Shown here in pieces: positions 23,262 through 30,719 of a stretch of DNA of 36,737 bases. The stretch covers positions 1 to 36,737 of the forward strand of contig JAFAZE010000115.1 in the NCBI GenBank assembly GCA_019239975.1, in the 5' to 3' direction. Source of the DNA: Streptosporangiaceae bacterium (GTDB lineage: Bacteria > Actinomycetota > Actinomycetes > Streptosporangiales > Streptosporangiaceae). The translations under genes were made by a program, and so were the position numbers. The notes beneath the pieces are model-generated. The model saw nothing but the letters and a program-made list of their open reading frames with translations, made no database searches and was not told the DNA's origin. Numbering within the stretch: the stretch's first letter is position 1; the number at the start of each line of letters is the position of its first letter.

Positions 23262-24068
23262 ATGGCTGAGTCGGAGAGCAATGCGCCGCCCCCCGAGGTC
23301 CTCGCGCGGGAGGCGGCCGAGGCCGCCAGCGAGCTGGCCGAGGCCGAGCGCCAGCAGGACCAGCGGCGGATCGCGGCGATCTTCGCGGCGGCCGCGCGGT
23401 CCAGCGCGCGGGTCGCCGGGCGCGGCACCGGTGCCGCCCGGCGCGGCAGGAGTGCGGCGCGGCGGGGTACGAGCGCGGCGCGGCGGGGCATGGGCTCGGG
23501 CATCGGCTGGCTCGCCGCTCAGGTCGAGGCGATGGGCCCGCGGCTGCGGGTACGCGACCAGGCCGCGCTGCGCGCTCAGTTTCCCGGAAGCAGCACCGAG
23601 GAAATCGCCGACGCGCTGATCGAGACCGCGGCGCGCGCGTCGTCGGCCGTCGGCGCCGCCGTCGGGGCGTGGGCGACGCTGCCGGTGCTGCCCGCCTTCC
23701 CGGCCGAGATGGCGGCCGAGACCCTCGCCCTGGTCGGGATCGAAGTCAAGCTCGTCGCGGAGCTCCACGAGGCGTACGGCATGCCCGCGCCGGGCACCGT
23801 GCCGGAACGGATGGCGTCGTACATCGCGGCATGGGCGCACCGGCGCGGCGTGTTCATGGTTCCCGGCGGCCTGATCCTCGTCGCCGGGTCGCCGCTGGCG
23901 CGGCAGCTCCGGCGGAGGCTCGCGGCCCGCGCGACCAGGAGCGCGTTCTCCATGGGGCCGCTTCTCACCGGCAGCGTCGCGGGCGCGATGCTGAACCGGC
24001 GGGAAACCCGCCGGCTCGGCGAGGACATCCGCGCCGACCTGCGCCGCCGCCTCTACGACGGGGAATGA
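23262..24068 (+). CDS. EcsC-like membrane-associated protein (tentative)
   Basis: The 268-residue protein has an acidic/helical N-terminus (ELAEAERQQDQRR) and then a basic repeated stretch with three AARRG units from a short DNA repeat. The main domain reads GAAVGAWATLPVLPAFPAEMAAETLALVGIEVKL, with ELHEAYG following. Hydrophobic helices with a conserved YG end are like the EcsC family; the match is from memory. A C-terminal glycine-rich segment (MGPLLTGSVAGAML) precedes a basic end. No enzymatic motif is seen. ATG 23262 lies behind a G-rich leader. It diverges from the cyclic-di-GMP gene (266-bp gap without other structure I can name) and ends 10 bp from the convergent GntR gene. Confidence 0.65.
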   Translation: MAESESNAPPPEVLAREAAEAASELAEAERQQDQRRIAAIFAAAARSSARVAGRGTGAARRGRSAARRGTSAARRGMGSGIGWLAAQVEAMGPRLRVRDQAALRAQFPGSSTEEIADALIETAARASSAVGAAVGAWATLPVLPAFPAEMAAETLALVGIEVKLVAELHEAYGMPAPGTVPERMASYIAAWAHRRGVFMVPGGLILVAGSPLARQLRRRLAARATRSAFSMGPLLTGSVAGAMLNRRETRRLGEDIRADLRRRLYDGE

Positions 24069-24078
24069 GCAGGCTTCT

Positions 24079-24834
24079 TCAGCCGCCTGGCCGCGGTACG
24101 CCGCCGCCTTCCCGGGCCGCGCTGACCGCCGCCAGCACGGGCCCTTCGGCCTCCTCCAGGTAGCGGGTCAGCGCCGCCCGGGCGTCCGCGTACCTGCCCT
24201 CGCCGAACAGGTCCCTGAGCTGCATGTTGCGGGTCAGGTACGAGCCGTGAAAGGACTCCGGGTCGGCCACCGCGAGGAAGCCGAGCCGCAGTTCGGTCAT
24301 CAGCCGCAGGAAGAACTCGTCCATCCGGGCGCTGCCGTGGCTGGCCACGAGCACGGCATGGAAACGCAGGTTGACGGTGCCGACGTCGCGCCAGCGCGAT
24401 TCGGCGGCGGCGGCCTCGCCGGCGGTGACGGCCGCGCCGAGCGCGGCGGTGTCGAGGGCCGCCCTGCCCTCGCTGATCAGGTCGATGGCGGACAGCTCCA
24501 GCACCCGGCGCAGCGCGTAGATGTCCCGCACGTCGGCTGCGGTGAGCCAGCGCACCGTGACGCCCTTGTGGGCTTCATAGGCGAGAAGGTGCTCGCTCAT
24601 CAGCGCGCGGAACGCCTCGCGTACGGTGTTGCGGGAGACCTGAAGCGCCTGCGCGAGGCTCGCCTCGGGCAGCGGTGTGCCCGGCAGGAACTCACCCTCG
24701 AAGATGTAGTCCCTGATCACGGACGCTGCACGCTCCGCGGCGGTGGGCAGCGGCTGCAGCGCGGGCAAGCCGGGCAGGCCGCGCCCGCGCCGCCGCGCCG
24801 GGGCGGGCGCGGAGTCGGGGGAATTGTTCAACAA
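24079..24834 (-). CDS. GntR-family regulator with FCD ligand domain
   Basis: The 251-residue regulator has a winged-helix domain (about 35-95) with the GntR pattern AAERAASVIRDYI, GTPLPEASLAQALQVSRNTVREAFRAL. An all-helical FCD domain (about 100-235) follows, with RRVLELSAIDLI, FHAVLVASHGS and RYADARAALTRYLEEAE, which binds a small acid and often a metal. The start is probably TTG 24834, inside a consensus operator, so it likely represses itself and the divergent ProA-like gene. The inducer cannot be deduced; the neighbour suggests an amino-acid-derived or dicarboxylate-type compound. The N-terminus (about 30 residues) is basic and proline-rich. Confidence 0.9.
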   Translation of the reverse strand: MLNNSPDSAPAPARRRGRGLPGLPALQPLPTAAERAASVIRDYIFEGEFLPGTPLPEASLAQALQVSRNTVREAFRALMSEHLLAYEAHKGVTVRWLTAADVRDIYALRRVLELSAIDLISEGRAALDTAALGAAVTAGEAAAAESRWRDVGTVNLRFHAVLVASHGSARMDEFFLRLMTELRLGFLAVADPESFHGSYLTRNMQLRDLFGEGRYADARAALTRYLEEAEGPVLAAVSAAREGGGVPRPGG

Positions 24835-24835
24835 T
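24823..24835. promoter_or_regulatory. FCD/GntR-type operator TTGTTCAACAA
   Basis: ATTGTTCAACAAT is a perfect 13-bp palindrome. Its core TTGTTCAACAA fits the TNGTNNNACNA consensus of FadR/FCD regulators exactly. It covers the presumed TTG start codon of the GntR gene and lies just upstream of the divergent promoter of the ProA-like gene. Occupancy could therefore block both. Confidence 0.65.
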
Positions 24836-24848
24836 CGACCGTCGGGTG

Positions 24849-24878
24849 TTGACTTTCACTCACGCAGTCGAGTGTACT
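24849..24878 (+). promoter_or_regulatory. Candidate promoter of the ProA-like gene
   Basis: TTGACT (24849-24854) and TGTACT (24873-24878) are separated by 18 bp, 13 bp right of the operator. The predicted transcript would start near 24885 and have a leader of about 36 nt before GTG 24921. Confidence 0.45.
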
Positions 24879-24920
24879 AGGACATGTCCCTGGAGCAAGG
24901 CCCGACCGGAAGGACACGCC

Positions 24921-26213
24921 GTGACAGCAGAGGGCGCCGCGGTTGACGAGGCCGCGCGTGACGCCGGAGAGCGGGAAGCCGCCGGCGCGGTCCGGGCCGC
25001 GGCGAACGCCGCGCGGGCCGCCGCTCCAGGCCTCGCCGCGGCTCCCGGCGCGAGCATCGACGAGGCGCTGCGGGCCATGGCCGGCGCGCTCGGCGACGCG
25101 TCCGGCGCCGTGCTCGCGGCCAACGAGCGGGACATGCGCGCGGCCGCGGACGCCGGGCTGCCGGACGCGCTGCGCGACCGGCTCCGGCTGGACGAGGCAC
25201 GGCTGCGCGGGATGGCGGACCAGTTGCGGGCGCTGGCCGGTATCCCCGCCGAGCCCGCGAGCCGGTTCGTCAGGGAACTGCCCGGCGGCCTGAGCCTCAC
25301 GGAGCGGCGGCGGCCGGTCGGCGTCATCGGCGCCAACTTCGAGGCGCGGCCGAACGTCGTGGTGGACATCGCGTCGCAGCTCGTCAAGTCCCGCAACGCG
25401 GGCGTGCTGCGTACCGGGTCGGCCGCCCTGCGGTCGGCCGTCGCGCTCGCGGATGAGGTGATCGCCCCGGCGCTGTCGCGGACCGGCCTGAACCCGTCGG
25501 CGGTTCAGCTCGTCCGGGCACCTGGGCAGGCGGCGGCGTACGCCCTGGTTCGCGAGCCGGCCCTCATCCCGCTCGTGATCCTGCGCGGCAGCGGCGCCAG
25601 CACCAGGGCGCTCGCCGGTGAGGGCGCACGGCACGGGGTGCGGACGCTGGCGCACGCCGACGGCGGCGGGGTGCTTTACCTTCATTCTTCAGCCGAACGG
25701 GAGCTGGCGGACTCCCTGATCACCGCGAGCCTCGACCGGCTCGGCGTCTGCAACCGGCTCAACCTGCTGCTGGTGCACCGCGACCTGTGGTCCGAATGGC
25801 TGCCGCGCCTCACCGGCCTGCTCGGCGGGCTCGGTGTCACCGCGTCGCTGCCGCCGCACGATCATCCGCTGGGGCATGAGTGGGCGCTGGAAACCGGCCG
25901 CGAGGCGACGGTCACGATCGCCCCCGCGGGCGGCCCGGCGGAGGCGGCCGCCATCGCCAACGACGAGACGTCGGGGCTGGCGGCCGGGATCGTCGCCGGC
26001 GACCAGGCCGCCGCCGCCGAGTTCCTCGGCGCCTACGCGGGTACCGGCGCGTTCTGGAACGCGACGACGCGGCTTCTGGACGGGTTCAAGCTGCTCTCCG
26101 TCCCCGAAACCGGGATCAACATCGACGCTGTCCCCGGGCCCAGGGGGCCAGTGACCTTCCGTGATCTTTACCTGCGCCAGTTCGTGGTCACTCCTGTGGC
26201 GCCAGGCCACTGA
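24921..26213 (+). CDS. ProA-like aldehyde dehydrogenase (gamma-glutamyl phosphate reductase family)
   Basis: The 430-residue protein has the ALDH-superfamily fold of ProA. It shows RRPVGVIGANFEARPNVVVDIA, a nucleotide-binding region, the catalytic Cys277 in GVCNRLNLLLVH, and NDETSGLAAGIVAGD. It departs from biosynthetic ProA: the usual IPRGG reads ILRGSG, HLDGICHVY reads HADGGGVLY, and the C-terminal GPMGLEGLTT is replaced by RGPVTFRDLYLRQFVV. It may act on a related acyl phosphate or acyl-CoA instead of glutamyl phosphate. proB is not adjacent. GTG 24921 has GGAAGGA at about seven bases; longer upstream frames overlap the promoter. Divergence from a GntR/FCD regulator suggests inducible, possibly catabolic, use. 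Confidence 0.8.
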   Translation: MTAEGAAVDEAARDAGEREAAGAVRAAANAARAAAPGLAAAPGASIDEALRAMAGALGDASGAVLAANERDMRAAADAGLPDALRDRLRLDEARLRGMADQLRALAGIPAEPASRFVRELPGGLSLTERRRPVGVIGANFEARPNVVVDIASQLVKSRNAGVLRTGSAALRSAVALADEVIAPALSRTGLNPSAVQLVRAPGQAAAYALVREPALIPLVILRGSGASTRALAGEGARHGVRTLAHADGGGVLYLHSSAERELADSLITASLDRLGVCNRLNLLLVHRDLWSEWLPRLTGLLGGLGVTASLPPHDHPLGHEWALETGREATVTIAPAGGPAEAAAIANDETSGLAAGIVAGDQAAAAEFLGAYAGTGAFWNATTRLLDGFKLLSVPETGINIDAVPGPRGPVTFRDLYLRQFVVTPVAPGH

Positions 26214-26337
26214 AACCGGCACGCGTAACCCTCACGGCGAGAGGTCGCTGGCCCCCGCGGCATGTCCCGGGATGCCCGCCGATCACGCAACCGGCATCCC
26301 CGTGGCAAGAGAAACGGCGGGACCCGCCAGCGCGCCC

Positions 26338-26418
26338 ACCGGACAAAGCGGACAGCCCTCATGATCGCGGAAACGCCGGGTCGCGGGCGACACCCAGACT
26401 TCCGCGATCATGCGACGT
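26338..26418. repeat. Dispersed palindromic repeat, copy B
   Basis: This is the second copy of the family described at 163. Here the arms are perfect: ATGATCGCGGAA (26361-26372) and TTCCGCGATCAT (26400-26411). It fills most of the 194-bp gap between the convergent ProA-like and alditol oxidase genes, and its right arm covers the stop codon of the oxidase. The hairpin may serve as a two-way terminator. The inner part differs from copies A and C. Confidence 0.75.
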
Positions 26419-27634
26419 GGTGAATGAAAGCGTTGCGGAACTTGCCGGCCGGGTCGTAGCGGGACATCAGTTCCCGAAAGTCCGCGAGCCGCGGATAGGT
26501 CACGGGCGGCATCGTGAACAGCTTGCCCCAGTGCGGGCGCGGGGCGAACGGCGCCAGGCGCTCCTCGATGGCCGGGAGCAGCGCGGTGACGGCCGCGGTG
26601 TCCTTGCGCCAGGTGAAATGGAAGCCGACCGTGTCCCGCTGGTAGCAGGGGCTCAGCCACAAGCCGTCCGCGGCGATCGTGCGGATCTCCGCGACCCGCA
26701 GCACCGGCGCGATCCGGCCGGCGAGCGGATCGAGCGCCGCGAGCGCCGGGACGGCGGCGCCGCGCGGCAGCAGGTACTCGGACTGCAGCTCGTCGCCCGC
26801 GCTCGGCGTGGAATCCGCGCGGAAATGCGGCAGCCGCTCGTGCCACGGGCCGGGGACGCCGAGCTGCTGGGTGGCCTGGCCAGGCGGCATGCCCGGCACC
26901 GGATGGAGCTGGCGCGCGGAAAGCCGGGCGCCGAGCCAGCGCGGCGTGGCCTCCCAGCCGTCGTCCTCACGGTGTTTCACCCACACCTGGCTCAGCCGCC
27001 CGGGGTCGCGCCAGGTCGTGAACGCGCTCACGCTGTACGCGCTGCTGAAAATTTCATCAAAGCCCTCGTCCAGCGCCCGCCGGGGCAGGTCCTCGTAGAC
27101 CCACTGCCGGATACGGAAGGCCGGCACCACGTCGAGCGTCATGCTGGTCACGACGCCGAGGGCGCCGAGCGCCACGACCGCGCCGGCGAACCCGGGTTCG
27201 TTCCTGCTGAGCGTCACGAGGCCGCCGTCCGCGGTCACCATGTCGAGCGACGAGACCGCCGTGGCGAGCGAGCCGTTGCCGTCCCCCGAGCCGTGCGTTC
27301 CGGTCGCGCATGCTCCCGCGACCGTTATGTGCGGCAGCGACGCCAGGTTCGGCAGCGCGAAGCCCTGCCGGTCCAGCCGGGGTGCTAGCTGGCCATATGT
27401 CATGCCCGCGCTGACCCGGACGCCGCCGCGGCCGGTCTGCGCCGCCGGCGGGAGCCCCTCGGCCGAGACGAGTTCGCCGGGGGAGTCCGCGGCCGGGCTG
27501 AACGAATGCCCGGCTCCGACGGCGTGCAGCCGTGGGCTTTCCGCCACGAGCTGGCGCAGCTCGGCCGCTGTCGCGGGGCGCCGCACCCGGGCCGCGCGGA
27601 AGGTGACGTTCCCTGCCCAGTTCGTGGCGGCCAC
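26408..27634 (-). CDS. Alditol oxidase, FAD-linked (AldO-like)
   Basis: The 408-residue flavoprotein closely follows the Streptomyces AldO pattern as I remember it. TNWAGNVTF is near the start, and AGHSF holds His43, the expected covalent FAD attachment residue. LPNLASLPHITVAGACATGTHGSG, VPGPWHERLPHFRAD, LQSEYLLPR, PHWGKLFT and LDPAGKF-like SRYDPAGKFRNAF follow. AldO oxidises the terminal hydroxyl of sugar alcohols such as xylitol and sorbitol, making hydrogen peroxide, in the cytoplasm. Start is GTG 27634, since an in-frame TAG lies two codons upstream; no clear ribosome binding site. The stop codon lies within the dispersed repeat copy B. Confidence 0.92.
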   Translation of the reverse strand: MAATNWAGNVTFRAARVRRPATAAELRQLVAESPRLHAVGAGHSFSPAADSPGELVSAEGLPPAAQTGRGGVRVSAGMTYGQLAPRLDRQGFALPNLASLPHITVAGACATGTHGSGDGNGSLATAVSSLDMVTADGGLVTLSRNEPGFAGAVVALGALGVVTSMTLDVVPAFRIRQWVYEDLPRRALDEGFDEIFSSAYSVSAFTTWRDPGRLSQVWVKHREDDGWEATPRWLGARLSARQLHPVPGMPPGQATQQLGVPGPWHERLPHFRADSTPSAGDELQSEYLLPRGAAVPALAALDPLAGRIAPVLRVAEIRTIAADGLWLSPCYQRDTVGFHFTWRKDTAAVTALLPAIEERLAPFAPRPHWGKLFTMPPVTYPRLADFRELMSRYDPAGKFRNAFIHHVA

Positions 27635-27808
27635 TGGCTACCCGGTGACGCGGACGAGTTCGATCACAAAATGACCCCTTGGTCCCGGGCGGCGGCCGGC
27701 CGCCCGGTCCAGGATAGCTCCGAGAGCACAGCGGATTCATGATCTTGACTTGCTCCTGAATATGGATTTCGTTGCGGCGGCGGGCGCGCACTGCGGATAC
27801 TCAGCACT

Positions 27809-28363
27809 GTGGTGGGCGAGGACTTCGCGGGGCTGCTGGCGGCCGCCCAGGGGGGCAGCGAGGCCGCTTTTTCCGTGCTGTGGCGGGACGGCAACCCGGC
27901 ACTGCTCCGCTACCTGCGGGTGATCGCCCCGGAGGCGGCCGAGGACACGGCGGCGGAAACCTGGGTGCAGGTGGTGCGCGGGCTGCCGCGCTTCAGCGGC
28001 GACGAGGCGGCGTGGCGGGCGTGGCTCTTCACCATCGCCCGCAGGCGGGCGCTTGATCAGGCGCGGCTTCGCAGGCGGCATCCCGCGGAACCGCTCGAGG
28101 GGATCCAGCCCGCCGAGGTTCCGCGGGCATACGACGCCGAGCAGCAGGCGATGGAGAACCTGGCGACGGAGGCGGCGATCACGCTGGTATCGAGGCTGCC
28201 GCGGCAGCAGGCGGAGGTGATCCTGCTGCGGGTCGTCGCGGGGCTGGACACCGAGGCGGTGGCCGGCCTGCTGGGCCGCAGCCCCGGCGCGGTCCGCGTG
28301 GCCGCTCACCGCGGCCTGCGGAAGCTCGCCACGATGCTGGCCGAGGCGGGTGTAACGCTATGA
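27809..28363 (+). CDS. ECF-type RNA polymerase sigma factor
   Basis: The 184-residue protein has sigma region 2 (LRYLRVIAPEAAEDTAAETWVQVVRGL, then AWRAWLFTIARRRALDQAR). A short linker and region 4 (SRLPRQQAEVILLRVVAGLDTEAVAGLLGRSPGAVRVAAHRGLRKLA) follow. It should direct transcription from -35/-10 pairs of its own class. Its stop overlaps the ATG of the next gene (ATGA), the usual arrangement for a sigma factor and its membrane partner. GTG 27809 (or 27812) lacks a ribosome binding site; GATACT at 27796-27801 could be the -10 of a leaderless transcript. The 27635-27808 gap shows no other gene. Confidence 0.9.
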   Translation: MVGEDFAGLLAAAQGGSEAAFSVLWRDGNPALLRYLRVIAPEAAEDTAAETWVQVVRGLPRFSGDEAAWRAWLFTIARRRALDQARLRRRHPAEPLEGIQPAEVPRAYDAEQQAMENLATEAAITLVSRLPRQQAEVILLRVVAGLDTEAVAGLLGRSPGAVRVAAHRGLRKLATMLAEAGVTL

Positions 28364-29271
28364 GGCGGCGCGGCGCTCCAGACGATGACATGCCAGAAAG
28401 CTCCTCTCCAGCTCACGGGGATATCCCGCCGGACGGCGACGGTGACCTCGAGGTGCTGCTCGCCCGCGAACCAGGCGAGGTCACGGCCGGGCTGCGCCCG
28501 GTCGCCGAGGTCCTGAGCGCGCTGCGCGCCGCGCCAGCGCCCGGTGAGCTGACCGGGGAAGACCTCGCCATGGCCGGGTTCCGCGAGATGGCGGGCCGGG
28601 CGCGCCGCCGGGCGCGGGCCGCCGCGGACGCGCCGCGGCACACGGTGGCTTTCCGCGGGCCAAGGCACCGCAGGCGGCGGCGGTCCGGCCTGGTGCCCGG
28701 CCCTCGGCTCGCCGCCGCGGCGGCGCTTGCCGTGGTGGCCCTCGGCGGTGTCGCCGCGTACACCGGCAGCCTGCCGACGCCGATTCAGCGCCTGGCACAC
28801 GAGGTCATCGCCGCTCCCCCGGCCCACCACGTGGCGCGGCACCATCCGCCGCCGCGTCCGCTGGCGCGCGAGGCGACAGCGCCGGCTCCGGGCCATGCCG
28901 GTCCCGCGGCACCCGACGGGCGGGTCCGCCACTCCGTCTCCGCGGGATCCTCGGCCTCTTCCGGCACCCCCCGGAGCGAGCTGGCCGGTCTGTGCCGCGC
29001 GCTCCAGCATGCCCGGTGGCCCGGCCAGAACGGCCAGAACGGCCAGCCCGGCCAGAACGGCCAGGACCGGGACGCCTACCGCGCCCTGGTCAAGGCGGCC
29101 GGGGACATCTGGCGGGTGCCCGCCTACTGCTCGGCCCTCACCGGCCAGAACACATGGCCGTGGGATCGCCGGACGCAACAGCACGGCCACGGCGGCAGCG
29201 GCGGTCAGTGGCCGTTTCCGGGCGGATACCCAGGCGGTCGCGGCGGCCAGCGTGCCGCCAGCCGTTCGTGA
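28360..29271 (+). CDS. Single-pass membrane protein, putative partner of the ECF sigma factor
   Basis: The 303-residue protein has an acidic N-terminal cytoplasmic part (about 1-105). It ends in a strongly basic patch (RHRRRRR) and one membrane helix (about 111-130, LAAAAALAVVALGGVAAY). The Pro/Ala/His-rich outer part contains GQNGQNGQPGQNGQ repeats and two cysteines (LCRAL, AYCSAL). No classical zinc-binding anti-sigma HxxxCxxC motif is seen, so an anti-sigma role is inferred only from the coupled position. Its end lies seven bp from the end of the convergent membrane protein gene at 29279. Confidence 0.7.
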   Translation: MRRRGAPDDDMPESSSPAHGDIPPDGDGDLEVLLAREPGEVTAGLRPVAEVLSALRAAPAPGELTGEDLAMAGFREMAGRARRRARAAADAPRHTVAFRGPRHRRRRRSGLVPGPRLAAAAALAVVALGGVAAYTGSLPTPIQRLAHEVIAAPPAHHVARHHPPPRPLAREATAPAPGHAGPAAPDGRVRHSVSAGSSASSGTPRSELAGLCRALQHARWPGQNGQNGQPGQNGQDRDAYRALVKAAGDIWRVPAYCSALTGQNTWPWDRRTQQHGHGGSGGQWPFPGGYPGGRGGQRAASRS

Positions 29272-29278
29272 CCCGCGG

Positions 29279-30466
29279 TCAGGGAGGCCGGAGCCGCCTT
29301 CGCGGAGAGGGAGAGCCGGAGGGGCCGGCCGCGGGCGGCCGGCCATCGGAGGGCTGCCCTCCGCTCGGCGGCCGGAACGGGGGGATGGGGGTCACGGGAT
29401 ACCCGCGCGGACCTGACCAGAGGGCAGGCGGAGCATCGACCGCCGCGGCGACGGCGTAGGCGGCCCGCTCGTAGTTGACCCGCCAGCCCGCGAAGTCCGG
29501 CCACGCGTCGGCCGGGTCGCGCTCGATGGGGAAGCTGACCTTGCGCATGCGCTCGACCGCCGCCAGGAACTCCTCGTAGGTCAGCGTGATCCCGCCGTCC
29601 GGGTCCTGCTCGTCGGGCAGGTCGATGCCCAGTGTCTGCGCGATGCGGCGGAAGCACTCAAACCCGCCCCGCAGGCACAGGCGCGCGGGAACCTCGGGCA
29701 CGGACTTCGGCGACAGCGCCAGGAACAGGGCGGCGGAGTCGAGCACGGCGAGCAGCGCGGTCACCCAGGAGGACAGCGGCCGTGGTGACCGGAACCGGGC
29801 CAGCACCGGGTAGGTCGTGTGGCTTTCCGCGACGTCCGCGGACCAGCGCTCCCACTGCGCGTAAAGGTCTGGCAGGGTGTCGATGGTGGACACGCCGGTA
29901 CCGAGTGCGTAGTAGGTGCGGGCCAGCAGTTCCGGGCCCCATGACGGGACGCCGGCCCGCGCGTTCAGCAGGGCGATCTCCGTTTCCCGCCGGTTGAACG
30001 CCGCGTACAGCGTCGGCAGGTAGGCGATCTGCAGCGCGATGATCACCAGGCCGGTGCCCGCGCCGAGGAAGATGAACGCGGCCGGCACGCTCCCGACGGG
30101 GACCGCGAACCCGAGGGTGAACATCGCCGACCCCGAAGAGGCGAACGCGGAACCCAGGCCGCCGCGCTCGAACGGCCACAGCAGCAGCATGAACCCGGCG
30201 AAGGCGATCACCAGCCAGGTCGCCAGCTGCGTGAGCAGGATCGCCGCCGCCTGCGCGGCGAGCGTGCGGTCGCGCCGCCGGTAGTCGGTGTACCTGGCGT
30301 TCGCCAGCCCGAACACCTTGATGATGAGGCGGTCGACCCAGCGTGTCACCCGGCCGCTCACCGAGCGCGAAACGATCAGCGTCCCGGTGACGCTGGCCCA
30401 CGCCGTCACGACGAGCAGGCCGCCGATCACCGCGGCGGCCACCCGGGCGGCGAGCGGGACAACCAT
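29279..30466 (-). CDS. Membrane protein with two-TM channel-like core
   Basis: The 395-residue protein has an N-terminal helix (about 8-30) and a basic loop (RRRDRT). A helix follows at about 72-96, then a pore-like segment SGSAMFTLGFAVP (about 110-122), a long helix (about 128-150) and a cytoplasmic C-terminal domain of about 240 residues. The helix-pore-helix arrangement resembles two-TM potassium channel proteins. The selectivity filter expected there (T-x-G-Y/F-G) reads TLGFAV, so potassium conduction is doubtful. The end is Pro/Ser-rich. ATG 30466 has an excellent ribosome binding site (AGGAGGG). It diverges from the small zinc-ribbon gene. Confidence 0.65.
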   Translation of the reverse strand: MVVPLAARVAAAVIGGLLVVTAWASVTGTLIVSRSVSGRVTRWVDRLIIKVFGLANARYTDYRRRDRTLAAQAAAILLTQLATWLVIAFAGFMLLLWPFERGGLGSAFASSGSAMFTLGFAVPVGSVPAAFIFLGAGTGLVIIALQIAYLPTLYAAFNRRETEIALLNARAGVPSWGPELLARTYYALGTGVSTIDTLPDLYAQWERWSADVAESHTTYPVLARFRSPRPLSSWVTALLAVLDSAALFLALSPKSVPEVPARLCLRGGFECFRRIAQTLGIDLPDEQDPDGGITLTYEEFLAAVERMRKVSFPIERDPADAWPDFAGWRVNYERAAYAVAAAVDAPPALWSGPRGYPVTPIPPFRPPSGGQPSDGRPPAAGPSGSPSPRRRLRPP

Positions 30467-30579
30467 GAGGCCCTCCTGAACGTCTGTATTTCGCGGGGGT
30501 CCCGGTCACCTCATGCTTCGGGAATACCGGGCGCGCCACAGCGCTGTATGGGTAATGCCCTGGGGAGGACAGTGCAGCG

Positions 30580-30708
30580 ATGCATGACAACTACTGTTTC
30601 AAGTGCGGATCGTACACACGCGTCGACGACGTGACGAAGCTGTGTACCTCCTGCTACGACCGCTGGCGCACGGAGAACGGGCCCGCGGTGAAGCGCGAGC
30701 GCCGGTGA
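30580..30708 (+). CDS. 42-residue zinc-ribbon protein
   Basis: ATG 30580 opens a 42-codon frame reading MHDNYCFKCGSYTRVDDVTK and then LCTSCYDRWR. Two CxxC pairs (C6/C9 and C22/C25) are ideally spaced to bind one zinc ion, followed by an Arg/Lys-rich tail that could contact nucleic acid. GGGGAGGA at 30563-30570 lies nine bases upstream. It sits alone in the 253-bp gap between a divergent membrane protein gene and a convergent regulator gene (12 bp to its stop). Real on the strength of the ribosome binding site, metal motif and codon use; function unknown. Confidence 0.7.
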   Translation: MHDNYCFKCGSYTRVDDVTKLCTSCYDRWRTENGPAVKRERR

Positions 30709-30719
30709 CGCGCGGGGGC

